Below, in pieces: positions 1 to 7,855 of a stretch of 36,709 nucleotides of DNA. Both the position numbers and the translations under genes were made by a program. Within the stretch, counting starts at the first letter, position 1; every line of letters starts with the position of its first letter. A model generated the notes under the pieces. It was not told the DNA's origin and made no database searches. It was given only the letters and a program-made list of their open reading frames with translations. This stretch comes from Pleomorphomonas sp. (GTDB lineage Bacteria > Pseudomonadota > Alphaproteobacteria > Rhizobiales > Pleomorphomonadaceae): NCBI GenBank assembly GCA_029976075.1, contig JARKNW010000025.1, positions 1-36,709 on the forward strand. The letters run 5' to 3'.

Positions 1-7
1 CCCGACG

Positions 8-24
8 CGGGCGCCGTTCGCCCG
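8..24 (+). terminator. GC-rich hairpin, possible terminator of an upstream gene
   Basis: A perfect 6-bp stem (CGGGCG at 8-13, CGCCCG at 19-24) with a 5-base loop is followed by a short TATTAAT stretch. There is no real T run, so termination is only a suggestion. No gene is visible to its left. The rest of 25-134 holds the leader of the response regulator gene and nothing else I can name. Confidence 0.25.
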
Positions 25-134
25 TATTAATGATGGGATCGGCCGATCGCGCGACGCACGGCCGATTCCCCGCGCGCCCGGCGGGATGCCCGACCGACGT
101 CGGGCGGGCGGGCACGGAGGCGTTCGAGGCGGAC

Positions 135-806
135 ATGCGCATTCTGGTGATCGAAGACGATCTCGTTCTCGGCCAGGCCGTGCAGGACCACGTCGTCGCC
201 GAGGGCCACTCGGCCGACCGCGTCACCCGCCTCGGCGATGCCGACGCGGCGCGGCGGACCGGCGTGTTCGATCTCGTGCTGCTCGACCTGATGCTGCCCG
301 ACGGCCGCGGCCTCGACTTTCTCAAGGCGCTGCGGTCGGCGGGCGACGTCACGCCGATCGTCGTGCTGACCGCGCGCGACCAGATCTCCGACCGCATCGC
401 CGGCCTCAATGCCGGTGCCGACGACTATCTGGTGAAGCCCTTCGATCTGTTCGAGCTTTCGGCGCGTATTCGCGCCGTCGGCCGGCGCTATGGCGGCAAT
501 CCCAATCCGCTGGTCCGGATCGGCGACCTCGACATCGATCTCGCCGCCCGCACGCTGCGTCGCTCCGGCAAGCCGGTGCGGCTCACCGCCCGCGAATGGG
601 CGCTGTTCGAGGCCTTCGTGCAGCGGCCCAACGTGCTGCTCTCCAAGACGCAGATCGAGGAGCATCTCTATTCCTTCTCCGACGAGATCGAGAGCAACAC
701 CATCGAGGTCTATGTCGCCCGGCTGCGCAAGAAGCTGGGCTCCGACGTGATTGAGACGGTACGCGGCCTCGGCTATCGTCTGGGCATGCCGGCGGGGGCT
801 GACTGA
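135..806 (+). CDS. OmpR-family response regulator (QseB/TctD-like)
   Basis: DNA-binding response regulator of 223 residues. The receiver domain (about 1-115) has the acidic pair in IEDD, the phospho-acceptor D51 in LLDLMLPDG, T79 in VLTA and K101 in the VKPFD loop. The C-terminal half is an OmpR winged helix (LTAREWALFEAF to IETVRGLGYRL). The start is set at the ATG opening MRILVIEDD, where the receiver fold begins; a longer in-frame reading upstream adds only low-complexity residues. The stop overlaps the ATG of the following kinase, so the two are translationally coupled. The pair lies directly before the DUF2271/PepSY/ApbE genes and probably controls them through the repeats at 2156-2207. 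The partner and family are clear; the stimulus is unknown. Confidence 0.93.
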   Translation: MRILVIEDDLVLGQAVQDHVVAEGHSADRVTRLGDADAARRTGVFDLVLLDLMLPDGRGLDFLKALRSAGDVTPIVVLTARDQISDRIAGLNAGADDYLVKPFDLFELSARIRAVGRRYGGNPNPLVRIGDLDIDLAARTLRRSGKPVRLTAREWALFEAFVQRPNVLLSKTQIEEHLYSFSDEIESNTIEVYVARLRKKLGSDVIETVRGLGYRLGMPAGAD

Positions 807-2152
807 TGGTGAGGCGTCTCCTGCCGAGAAGCGTGCGTGCGCGGCTTGCCATCGCGCTGGCGATCATCCTGGCGGCATTGTGGATCGGCGCGTCGCTGTT
901 TGCCGGCCACGTGTTCCGGCATGAGACCGACGAGGTGTTCGACAGCGCCCTGCGCGAGGTGGCCGAGCGTATCCTGCCGCTTGCCTACGAGCAGATGCTG
1001 GCCGACGAGGACAGCGGCTCCAGCGGTCTGCGCCTGCCGCCGGTCGGCAAGCGCGAGTTCATCTCCTATGTCGTCCGGGACGGCGAGGGGCGCGAGCTGT
1101 TCAAGTCGAACGCCGCCGACGCCATGCGGATTCCCGCCGATCTTCCGCTGGGCTTCAACACCACGGACACGCTGCGCACCTACACGGAGACGGCGGTGCA
1201 GGGCACCATCGTCGTCACCACCGCCGAATATCTCGAACATCGCAAGCAGGTCTTCGGCAGCACCGTCCGCGGGTTCGTGCGGCCGTTGTTCGCGTTGCTG
1301 CCGCTCACCGCTCTCGTGGTCTGGCTGGTGATCCACCTGTCGTTCCGGCCGACCATCGCTTTCTGCGATGCCATCGAGCAGCGCGGGCGCGGCAACCTGA
1401 CACCGGTCGACGGTGGTAGACTGCCGAGCGAGCTCAAGCCGGTGGCAGGGGCGGTCAACGCGCTGCTCGTCCGCTTGCGCAGCGCGCTGGAGGCCGAACG
1501 CAGCTTCACTGCCAACAGCGCCCACGAGCTCCGGACGCCGATCGCCGCCGCGCTCGCCCAGACGCAGCGGCTCATCGCCGAAATGCCCGAAGCCAACCGC
1601 GAGCGCGCCCGTTCCATCGAAAGTGCGCTGCGTCGCCTGACGCGCCTTTCGGAAAAGCTGCTGCAACTCGCCAAGGCGGAAGGCGGCGGCCTGATCGCCG
1701 AGCAACCGTCCGATCTCGGCGCCGTGCTGGCGCTGGTGGTCGACGAGATCGGCCGGTCGAGCGAGGCCGACGACCGCATCGATCTCGCGACTCCCGACGA
1801 TGGCGTATTGTCCGACGTCGACCCCGATGCCTTCGCGGTGCTTGCCCGCAACCTCATCGAGAATGCCCTGAAGCATGGTGCGCCGGATGATTCGGTGGAG
1901 GTGCTGCTTGAGGCCGACAGTCTCGTCGTCCGCAACCACGGTCCGGTGGTGGCGACCGGCGAGGTGGAGCGGCTGATGCGCCCGTTCGAACGCGGCGCCA
2001 GCCGGTCGGACGGCTCGGGCCTCGGCCTGGCCATCGTCGCCGCCGTCTGCCGCGGCGCCGGGCTTGAGATGGCGGTCACCTCGCCGGTGGACGGCTGGGC
2101 GGATGGCGTCTCGGTACGGGTGACGGGGCTTGCGGGCACCCGGCGGGCTTAA
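806..2152 (+). CDS. Sensor histidine kinase (QseC/TctE-like)
   Basis: Inner-membrane histidine kinase of 448 residues. One membrane segment lies at about 13-34, a periplasmic sensor of about 120 residues follows, and a second segment is at about 158-180. The HisKA domain carries the phospho-accepting H240 in SAHELRTP, the N box has N349 and N353 in NLIENALKHG, and the G box is GSGLGLAI at 403-410. The small sensor between two membrane segments and the SAHELRTP context are typical of QseC/TctE kinases, often tied to metals, carboxylates or envelope signals. It overlaps the upstream regulator by one base and is its evident partner. What it senses cannot be read from the sequence; the downstream redox genes hint at an envelope redox or metal cue (inference). 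Confidence 0.92.
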   Translation: MVRRLLPRSVRARLAIALAIILAALWIGASLFAGHVFRHETDEVFDSALREVAERILPLAYEQMLADEDSGSSGLRLPPVGKREFISYVVRDGEGRELFKSNAADAMRIPADLPLGFNTTDTLRTYTETAVQGTIVVTTAEYLEHRKQVFGSTVRGFVRPLFALLPLTALVVWLVIHLSFRPTIAFCDAIEQRGRGNLTPVDGGRLPSELKPVAGAVNALLVRLRSALEAERSFTANSAHELRTPIAAALAQTQRLIAEMPEANRERARSIESALRRLTRLSEKLLQLAKAEGGGLIAEQPSDLGAVLALVVDEIGRSSEADDRIDLATPDDGVLSDVDPDAFAVLARNLIENALKHGAPDDSVEVLLEADSLVVRNHGPVVATGEVERLMRPFERGASRSDGSGLGLAIVAAVCRGAGLEMAVTSPVDGWADGVSVRVTGLAGTRRA

Positions 2153-2155
2153 CGA

Positions 2156-2207
2156 AGCTGACAGCAAGCTGAACAGCTTTCCGCGCGCCTGTCAGGTAGC
2201 TGTCAGG
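2156..2207 (+). promoter_or_regulatory. Tandem 11-bp repeats, predicted response-regulator operator
   Basis: Two copies of CTGTCAGG (2189-2196 and 2200-2207) lie exactly 11 bp apart, one helical turn, as OmpR-family dimers prefer. Just upstream, AGCTGACAGCA (2156-2166) and AGCTGAACAGC (2167-2177) form another 11-bp tandem carrying the same CTGTCAG core in the opposite orientation. The block fills the gap between the kinase stop and the DUF2271 gene. The nearest candidate binder is the regulator at 135-806. Confidence 0.6.
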
Positions 2208-2252
2208 TCCTCCCGTCATTGATCTCCTGTCGCAAAACTACAGGAGACCAAG

Positions 2253-2717
2253 ATGAAACCCTTCTACGCCCTGCCGCTCGGCTTTGCCGCCGCCATCGCG
2301 CTGCCGACGCTGGCGGTCGCCAAGCCGGTCACCGTCACGGCGCAGTTCGCCGATTACGGCGGCTATGGCCTCTACGCGGCGGTCTATATCACCGATCCCC
2401 AGGGCAAGGTGGTGCAGACGCTGCATGTCGCCGGCTCCCGGGCGAAATACTACCGTCACCTGTCAGGTTGGGTACGCGGCGCCCGTGGTTCGATCGATGG
2501 GCTGACCGGCGCCAGCATCGGTTCGGGCGGCACGCTGAAGCTCACCGCCGAGGTTGCCGACGCCATGCTCGACGCCGGCTACAAGGTGCAGGTCGATACC
2601 GCCATCGAGGGCGGCAACGAATTTGCAGCCGATGCCGCCGCGCCGCTGGCTGCCGCCTCGGCCGGCAAGGCCGCGCCGGGCAATGGCTACGTCCAGTCGC
2701 TCACCGTCTCCTACTGA
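2253..2717 (+). CDS. Periplasmic DUF2271 protein with a flavinylation-like motif
   Basis: Exported protein of 154 residues. A Sec signal peptide spans about 1-23 (cleavage near AVA-KP), and AGGAG lies 7 bases before the ATG. The mature part matches the DUF2271 family (AQFADYGGYGLYAAVYITD, RHLSGWVRGARGS). Residues 82-88 read DGLTGAS, close to the D-G-x-(S/T)-G-A-(T/S) site at which ApbE attaches FMN in NqrC/RnfG-type proteins, so S88 (or T85) is a plausible flavinylation residue. The next two genes are a PepSY/flavodoxin/reductase fusion and an ApbE transferase, which supports a role as the periplasmic flavin carrier of a short electron-transfer chain. The family assignment is good. Covalent FMN is an inference from the motif and the neighbours. 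Confidence 0.85.
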   Translation: MKPFYALPLGFAAAIALPTLAVAKPVTVTAQFADYGGYGLYAAVYITDPQGKVVQTLHVAGSRAKYYRHLSGWVRGARGSIDGLTGASIGSGGTLKLTAEVADAMLDAGYKVQVDTAIEGGNEFAADAAAPLAAASAGKAAPGNGYVQSLTVSY

Positions 2718-2748
2718 TCGCCGTCCTCCTGCGCTTGGGATCTCCTCC

Positions 2749-4923
2749 ATGTTGCGTCGCATCCACTCGCTGCCCGGCGTCGTCTTCGCCATCCTCCTGA
2801 CGGTCATCGCCGTCTCCGGCGCTTTCCTGTCGGTCACCCCGGCGCTCGACCGGCTGGCCAACCCGGCGGTCTCCTCCGTCGTCAGCGTCGCCACGCTGGC
2901 CGAGGCGGTGAGCGCGCGCCATCAGGAGATCGACAAGATCGCGGTGCGGCCGAGCGGCGCGGTGACCGTCACCTATGCCGACAATGGCGTGACCGGCACC
3001 GAGCAGGTCGACCCCGCCACCGGCGCCGCGATCGGCACGCCGCAGACCCCATCGGCGCTTGTGCGCTGGGTGATCGAGCTGCACCGCTCGCTGTTCCTCG
3101 GCAATGCCGGCAAGATCGGCACGGGCGTGGCGGCTCTCGGCATGTTGGCTCTTAGCCTGTCCGGCATCTTCCTGCTGATGCGCTCGCTGGGTGGTTGGCG
3201 CGGCTATTTCGCGCCGGTGCGCGGTGATCTTCTGACGCGCCTGCACGGCGAGATCAGCCGCTTTGCCGTCGTCGGTCTGATGCTGTCGTCGCTGACCGGT
3301 TTGTTCATGTCGGCCGATAGCTTCGGGTTCATCCCCGATCCTTCGGCCGATGCGATGCCGGCGATGGTGCAGAGCAGCGGTGGCCCGGCGGTGCCGGTCG
3401 GCAGCCTGTTCGGTCTGCAATCCATTTCCGTCGCCGATCTGCGCGAACTGACCTTCCCGGCCCAGGGCGATCCTACGGACGTCTATACGGCGGTGACCCG
3501 GCAAGGCGAATCCAGCATCGACGCGTCGTCGGGTGCCGAGCTTGCCTTCACGCCGGCCAATATGTGGGACCGCATCCGCGAAACCGTCCTGATGCTGCAC
3601 ACCGGCCGTGGCGCCTGGGCGCTCGGCCTGCTGCTCGGCGCCGCCTCCGGCTCGGTGCCGCTGCTCGGGGTCACCGGCGTCCTGATGTGGTGGCGCCGCC
3701 GTTCCAGCCGTCCGGCCATCGCCGCCAATGTGGCGGCCCGCTCGGCCGATACGGTGATCCTGGTCGGCAGCGAGGGCAACACCACCTGGGGCTTTGCCTG
3801 CACGCTGCACGAAGCGCTGACGGCGGCCGGTCATCGCGTCCACACGGCGCCGATGAACGCGCTCTCTTCGGCTCATCTCGCTGCCGAACGGATGCTGATC
3901 CTGACGGCCACCTATGGCGACGGCGGCGCGCCGGCTTCGGCCAACGGCTTCCTTGCCCGCCTTGCCGATCTCGACGGGGCGGTGCCGGTGGCCGTGCTCG
4001 GCTTCGGCGATCGCAGCTTCCCGCATTTCTGTCGCTTCGCACAGGATGTGTCGGAGGCGGTGGCCGCCAAGGGCTGGCCTCAACTGATGGGGCTGAAGCG
4101 TGTCGATCGCCAGTCGGCGCAGGAATTTGCCGCCTGGGGCCGCGATCTCGGCGAACTCATCGGTCATGAGCTGACACTCAATCACCGCGCCCGCCTGCCG
4201 AAGACCGAGCCGTTCGAACTTCTGTCGAGCGAGCTCTATGGCGAGGCGGTCGGTGCGCCCGTTGCCATCATGCGCTTTGCCGCCGACAGGAAGGCGACCG
4301 AGTTCGAGGCCGGCGACATCCTCGGCGTGCTGCCGCCGGGCGAGACCATGCCGCGCTTCTACTCGCTGGCCTCCTCGGCGCGCGATGGCTTCCTGGAAAT
4401 CTGCGTGCGTCTCAGGGAGGGCGGTGTCTGCTCGTCCTACTTGCACGCCATCGCGCCGGGCGAGCATATCTCCGCCTTCATCCGCACCAATCCCCGCTTC
4501 CGGCCGATCGAAGGGAAGGCGCCGCTGATCCTGATCGGTGCCGGTGCCGGCATCGGGCCGCTGACCGGCTTCGTGCGCGCCAACGACGACCGGCGGCCGG
4601 TGCACCTCTATTGGGGCGGCCGCAGCCCGTCGTCGGACTTTCTCTACGAGCACGAGCTGGCCGAGCATCTTGCCGAAAAGCGCTTGACCTCGCTGACCAC
4701 CGCCTTCTCGCGCGGCCCCGACGGCGGCTACATCCAGGACCGCCTGGCTGCCGATGCGCCCAAGCTGCGCGAGCTGATCCGCCATGGTGCCCAGGTGCTG
4801 GTGTGCGGCGGCCGCGACATGGCCGACGCCGTCACCTCGGCGCTCGCCGGCGTGGTCAGGCCGCTCGGCATGGATCTCGCCACCCTCAAGTCGGACGGAC
4901 GCTATGTCGAAGATGTCTACTGA
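2749..4923 (+). CDS. PepSY transmembrane protein fused to flavodoxin and FNR-like reductase
   Basis: A 724-residue inner-membrane flavoprotein. The N-terminal third is a PepSY_TM module with four membrane segments (about 8-26, 123-142, 172-190, 288-310). Histidines H112, H166 and H284 sit beside membrane segments, where PepSY reductases such as FoxB/PiuB bind heme. A flavodoxin domain (about 336-470, opening VILVGSEGNTTWGF) follows, then a CysJ/FNR-type reductase: FAD motif RFYS at 536-539, NADPH motif GAGAGIGPL from 597, and the aromatic end GRYVEDVY. The expected path is NADPH to FAD to FMN to heme, across the membrane to a periplasmic acceptor, here probably the DUF2271 protein or a ferric chelate. 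The start is the first ATG before the membrane segment; its ribosome site is weak. It overlaps apbE by 20 bases. Confidence 0.88.
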   Translation: MLRRIHSLPGVVFAILLTVIAVSGAFLSVTPALDRLANPAVSSVVSVATLAEAVSARHQEIDKIAVRPSGAVTVTYADNGVTGTEQVDPATGAAIGTPQTPSALVRWVIELHRSLFLGNAGKIGTGVAALGMLALSLSGIFLLMRSLGGWRGYFAPVRGDLLTRLHGEISRFAVVGLMLSSLTGLFMSADSFGFIPDPSADAMPAMVQSSGGPAVPVGSLFGLQSISVADLRELTFPAQGDPTDVYTAVTRQGESSIDASSGAELAFTPANMWDRIRETVLMLHTGRGAWALGLLLGAASGSVPLLGVTGVLMWWRRRSSRPAIAANVAARSADTVILVGSEGNTTWGFACTLHEALTAAGHRVHTAPMNALSSAHLAAERMLILTATYGDGGAPASANGFLARLADLDGAVPVAVLGFGDRSFPHFCRFAQDVSEAVAAKGWPQLMGLKRVDRQSAQEFAAWGRDLGELIGHELTLNHRARLPKTEPFELLSSELYGEAVGAPVAIMRFAADRKATEFEAGDILGVLPPGETMPRFYSLASSARDGFLEICVRLREGGVCSSYLHAIAPGEHISAFIRTNPRFRPIEGKAPLILIGAGAGIGPLTGFVRANDDRRPVHLYWGGRSPSSDFLYEHELAEHLAEKRLTSLTTAFSRGPDGGYIQDRLAADAPKLRELIRHGAQVLVCGGRDMADAVTSALAGVVRPLGMDLATLKSDGRYVEDVY

Positions 4924-5824
4924 CCCCGTGAAACTGGCTCTGAGCGGCCCCACCATGGGCGCCCGCTGGTCGGCGGTGTTCCACGGCGATCCGCTCGCCT
5001 GGCACGACGATCTCCGGCTCGCCCTGCAGGCCTCGGTCGACGAGGTGGACCGGCAGATGTCGACCTACCGGCGGGATTCCGATCTCAACCGGCTCAACGC
5101 GGCGCCGGTCGGTGCCTGGGTCGATCTGCCGGCCGAGACCATCGCCGTGATCGAGGCGGCGCTGGCCATCGGCGAGGCGTCAGGCGGCGCCTTCGACGTC
5201 GGTGTCGGAGATCTGGTGGCCGCTTGGGGCTTCGGTGCCGATGCCCGGAGCGATAGCAAGCCGGCCCTGAGAAACGTCGCGCTCAAGAACCTGGAACTCG
5301 ATGTGGCCGGCCGGCGAGCGCGCAAGTGGGCGCCGCTGCGCCTCGACCTCTCCGGCATCGCCAAGGGCTATGGCGTCGACCGCCTCGGCGAGACCATGGA
5401 CCGGTTCGGCATCGCCGTCTGGCTGGTCGGCATCGACGGCGAGATGCGGGCGCGCGGCCGCAAGCCGGATGGCAGCGCCTGGGCCATCGGTCATGAGCGC
5501 CCCGTGATCGGCGAGCGCGAACTGATGGGTGTCCTCGAGCTGGAAGACGTCGCGGTGGCAACCTCAGGCGGCTATCGCCACTACCGCGACGTGGCCGGCC
5601 GCACCGTCACGCACACCATGGACCCACGCTCCGGCGAGCCGCTCGACAATGGCGTCGCCGCCGTCACCGTGCTGGCCGAAAACTGCATGGCGGCGGATGC
5701 CTGGGCGACGGCCCTCCTGGTGCGTGGCCTCGACGAGGGGGTGGCGCTGGCCCGCCGCCTCGGCATGTCGGCGCTGTTCGTCGATGGCCAGGATCGGGTC
5801 ATCTCGACCTTTGCCATGGGTTGA
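4904..5824 (+). CDS. apbE: FAD:protein FMN transferase (ApbE family)
   Basis: A 306-residue ApbE that transfers FMN from FAD to a Ser/Thr of a target protein, needing Mg2+. Family signatures are the opening SGPTMGARW, MSTYRRDSDLNRLN, DLSGIAKGYGVD (D148, K154), VATSGGYRHY, HTMDPRSGEP (H237, D240) and the metal-binding AADAWATA (D265, T269). It overlaps the PepSY reductase gene. GGACGGA precedes the ATG at 4904; the ATG at 4913 is an alternative start. Neither start gives a signal peptide or lipobox, unlike the common periplasmic ApbE lipoproteins, so this copy looks cytoplasmic. The obvious local substrate is the DUF2271 protein, possibly modified before export. Confidence 0.92.
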   Translation: MSKMSTDPVKLALSGPTMGARWSAVFHGDPLAWHDDLRLALQASVDEVDRQMSTYRRDSDLNRLNAAPVGAWVDLPAETIAVIEAALAIGEASGGAFDVGVGDLVAAWGFGADARSDSKPALRNVALKNLELDVAGRRARKWAPLRLDLSGIAKGYGVDRLGETMDRFGIAVWLVGIDGEMRARGRKPDGSAWAIGHERPVIGERELMGVLELEDVAVATSGGYRHYRDVAGRTVTHTMDPRSGEPLDNGVAAVTVLAENCMAADAWATALLVRGLDEGVALARRLGMSALFVDGQDRVISTFAMG

Positions 5825-6142
5825 GAGGTTGGTGGCGAGGCGCCATCCGGCACGTCGCCCCATGAGGAAAGGATGTTTTTGATTTGAGGTCCTAAATAAA
5901 AAGGTGAGTGCCAGGGATCTATCGTCACTTCGACGAAGTTTCACTGGAGTTGTTGCTGTTTGCATCTCGATCCGAATACAATTGACCCCAATATTCATAT
6001 TATTGCCACGTTATATAAAACGACCGAGTTCCTAATTTCGGTCTCCTGTCGTTAAGTAGAGCGACAATTCTCAGGTCTGGAATTAGTGATTTATATATAC
6101 ATTGGTAATTATACAGGACGGCCAACCGTCTGTTGAGATCGC
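5825..6142. other. AT-rich intergenic region, probable leader of the diguanylate cyclase gene
   Basis: This 318-base gap is far richer in A+T than its surroundings from about 5870 on. No credible gene is seen on either strand. It holds a weak hairpin after apbE (GGTGGCG-agg-CGCCATC, one G-U pair), an 11-base palindrome CTTCGACGAAG near 5929-5939, and a nested pair of inverted repeats: CTAATT (6032-6037) with AATTAG (6081-6086), enclosing TGTCGTT (6047-6053) with AGCGACA (6060-6066). Just before the start codon, GACGG-ccaa-CCGTC could fold over the ribosome site. No convincing sigma70 promoter was found. It may be a structured leader or recently acquired DNA. Confidence 0.5.
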
Positions 6143-7732
6143 ATGTTCAGGCTGCTCAAGATTCGCATCGTCATCCTGGTTGCGGTTTTTCTCGGTCTGA
6201 TTCCCTTCGTGGTCAGCGAGATCATCCGCACGCGCGTTGACATGGCCAAGCAGCTTGAATCCGTCAACCAGAGCATGCAGCTCTCGATGATGCGGAGCCA
6301 ACGGGGGTTCATCGAGACGCGGCTCGAAGTCGAGAGGCTGTCGGAGACCATGGCTCTCGACCGGACACTCAGGGAAATATCCCCCGAGGTCTGCAACAAC
6401 GACGTATCGAGCGTCCTGGCGATCCAGGAGAAGGTCGAGCGCATCTCGCTCATTTCTCCCAGTGGGGTCATCTATTGCTCGACCGACCCGAAGGCGATTG
6501 GCATCTACGTCGGAGACCGGCAGTATTTCGTCGATGCCGTTGCCTCCAAGAAAGTCGTGTGGAGCGATTTCATCCAGAGCCGCATCACCGGCTCGCTCAT
6601 CGTGCAGTCGGCCAAGGCGGTTCGTACCAACGGACAGCTGGATTTCGTCCTGGCGGTCGCGCTCAACACGTCCTACCTGCGCCAGGCGAGCCTCGACCAG
6701 TTTGCCATGCCGCTGACCTACGGCATGCTGCTGGATGCCAAGGGCAACGTACTCGACGGGGGCGCGATGCCGGGCACGCGCGGCACCTTGTCGGAGGTGA
6801 CGACACGACGGCTGGCCGAGCTGGGAACCGGGCTGATCGAACCGGGCACCTATGGCGCGGGCAGCGACGTGTTCGGCGTCATCACGCTTCCGGGGACGAC
6901 CGACCGGGTTGGCTTCGCGGTCTCGACCGAGGCATTTCGCAAGGCCGCGACCCAGGCGATGGTTCAGCGGCTGCTGCTGGTCGGTCTCGTTGCGGTGGGC
7001 ATGGCGCTGATCATGCTGGGGCTGCTCGAGTGGCTCGTCCTCAGCGGTCTCAGGCAGGTGGTGCGCGTTGCCGAGCGTGTTTCGGCCGGCGACTGGACGT
7101 CGCGCATCACGCAGAAATCGCCATTGCCCGATCTGGCGGTGGTCCAGAAGTCCGTCAACATGATGCTCGACAGTCTGGAAGCGTCGGTCAACACCGATCC
7201 GCTGACCGGCCTCGCCAATCGACGGGCGCTCGACACCTTCCTCCTGGCCAGTCTCAACCGGCTGAAGCGCCACGGCATCGGCTTCACGGTCGTCATGATC
7301 GACATCGACGCCTTCAAGCTGTTCAACGACCACTATGGACACGCCACCGGCGACGACGTGCTGCAGATGGTCGGCACGGCGATCCAGCGGTTTGCCCGCC
7401 GGATCGACGAGATGGCGGCGCGATACGGCGGCGAGGAGTTCACCCTGATCCTGGCCGAGACCGACGCTGACAAACTGAGGCAGCACCTCGAATCCTTGAG
7501 AAAGGCCGTCGAGGCGATCGGCATTCCACACCAGCACGCGCCGCTGGGCATTTGCACCGTCAGCATCGGCTACGCCGTCGCCAAGCCCGACGATACGCCG
7601 CTGGCGGCGGTCTCGCGCGCCGACGGCTGCATGTATCTGGCCAAGGCCAAGGGGCGCAACCGGGTCGAGGGCGTGCCGCAGGACCGGCGGGACCGGGAGA
7701 TCTTCGCCAACTTCATGACGGAAGTGGCCTGA
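6143..7732 (+). CDS. Membrane-bound diguanylate cyclase (Cache-like sensor + GGDEF)
   Basis: A 529-residue inner-membrane enzyme that should make c-di-GMP from two GTP. One membrane helix lies at about 7-26, a periplasmic sensor of about 245 residues follows (ISPSGVIYCSTDP and GIYVGDRQYF resemble Cache/CHASE-type sensors), and a second helix is at about 275-300. A HAMP-like linker leads to the GGDEF domain from about 345. The active site is R427-Y-G-G-E-E-F433, an active GGEEF form. The product-inhibition site, normally RxxD eight bases of protein before RYGG, reads R420-x-x-E423, so feedback inhibition may be weak. The start codon has a poor ribosome site, but it begins exactly at the membrane helix. 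The gene stands alone behind an AT-rich leader. Confidence 0.9.
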   Translation: MFRLLKIRIVILVAVFLGLIPFVVSEIIRTRVDMAKQLESVNQSMQLSMMRSQRGFIETRLEVERLSETMALDRTLREISPEVCNNDVSSVLAIQEKVERISLISPSGVIYCSTDPKAIGIYVGDRQYFVDAVASKKVVWSDFIQSRITGSLIVQSAKAVRTNGQLDFVLAVALNTSYLRQASLDQFAMPLTYGMLLDAKGNVLDGGAMPGTRGTLSEVTTRRLAELGTGLIEPGTYGAGSDVFGVITLPGTTDRVGFAVSTEAFRKAATQAMVQRLLLVGLVAVGMALIMLGLLEWLVLSGLRQVVRVAERVSAGDWTSRITQKSPLPDLAVVQKSVNMMLDSLEASVNTDPLTGLANRRALDTFLLASLNRLKRHGIGFTVVMIDIDAFKLFNDHYGHATGDDVLQMVGTAIQRFARRIDEMAARYGGEEFTLILAETDADKLRQHLESLRKAVEAIGIPHQHAPLGICTVSIGYAVAKPDDTPLAAVSRADGCMYLAKAKGRNRVEGVPQDRRDREIFANFMTEVA

Positions 7733-7737
7733 AAAAG

Positions 7738-7770
7738 GGCGCCGATAGCTCTCCTGGCGCGTTCGGCGCC
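7738..7770 (+). terminator. Perfect 8-bp hairpin between the cyclase gene and queF
   Basis: GGCGCCGA (7738-7745) pairs perfectly with TCGGCGCC (7763-7770) around a 17-base loop, just after the cyclase stop codon. The following T run is weak (CACTTTT at about 7780), so termination is likely but not certain. Confidence 0.4.
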
Positions 7771-7855
7771 GACGCGATCCACTTTTGCCCGATTTGTGCT
7801 TATTACCCTTGGCTGCCTCGGCCGCGGTAGCCGGAGCGTTCACAGGAAAGCTGAC

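Noticed and set aside
2458..2468. Third CTGTCAGGT inside the DUF2271 gene
   Set aside because: It is single, without an 11-bp partner, and lies in coding sequence, so it does not meet the operator pattern.
2701..4956. Long minus-strand frame opposite the PepSY/flavodoxin reductase gene
   Set aside because: Composition is His/Arg/Gly-rich with no domain; it mirrors codon bias of the real gene.
7733..7855. preQ1 riboswitch before queF
   Set aside because: I looked for the C-rich loop and A-rich pseudoknot tail of preQ1 aptamers and saw only a plain hairpin at 7738-7770.
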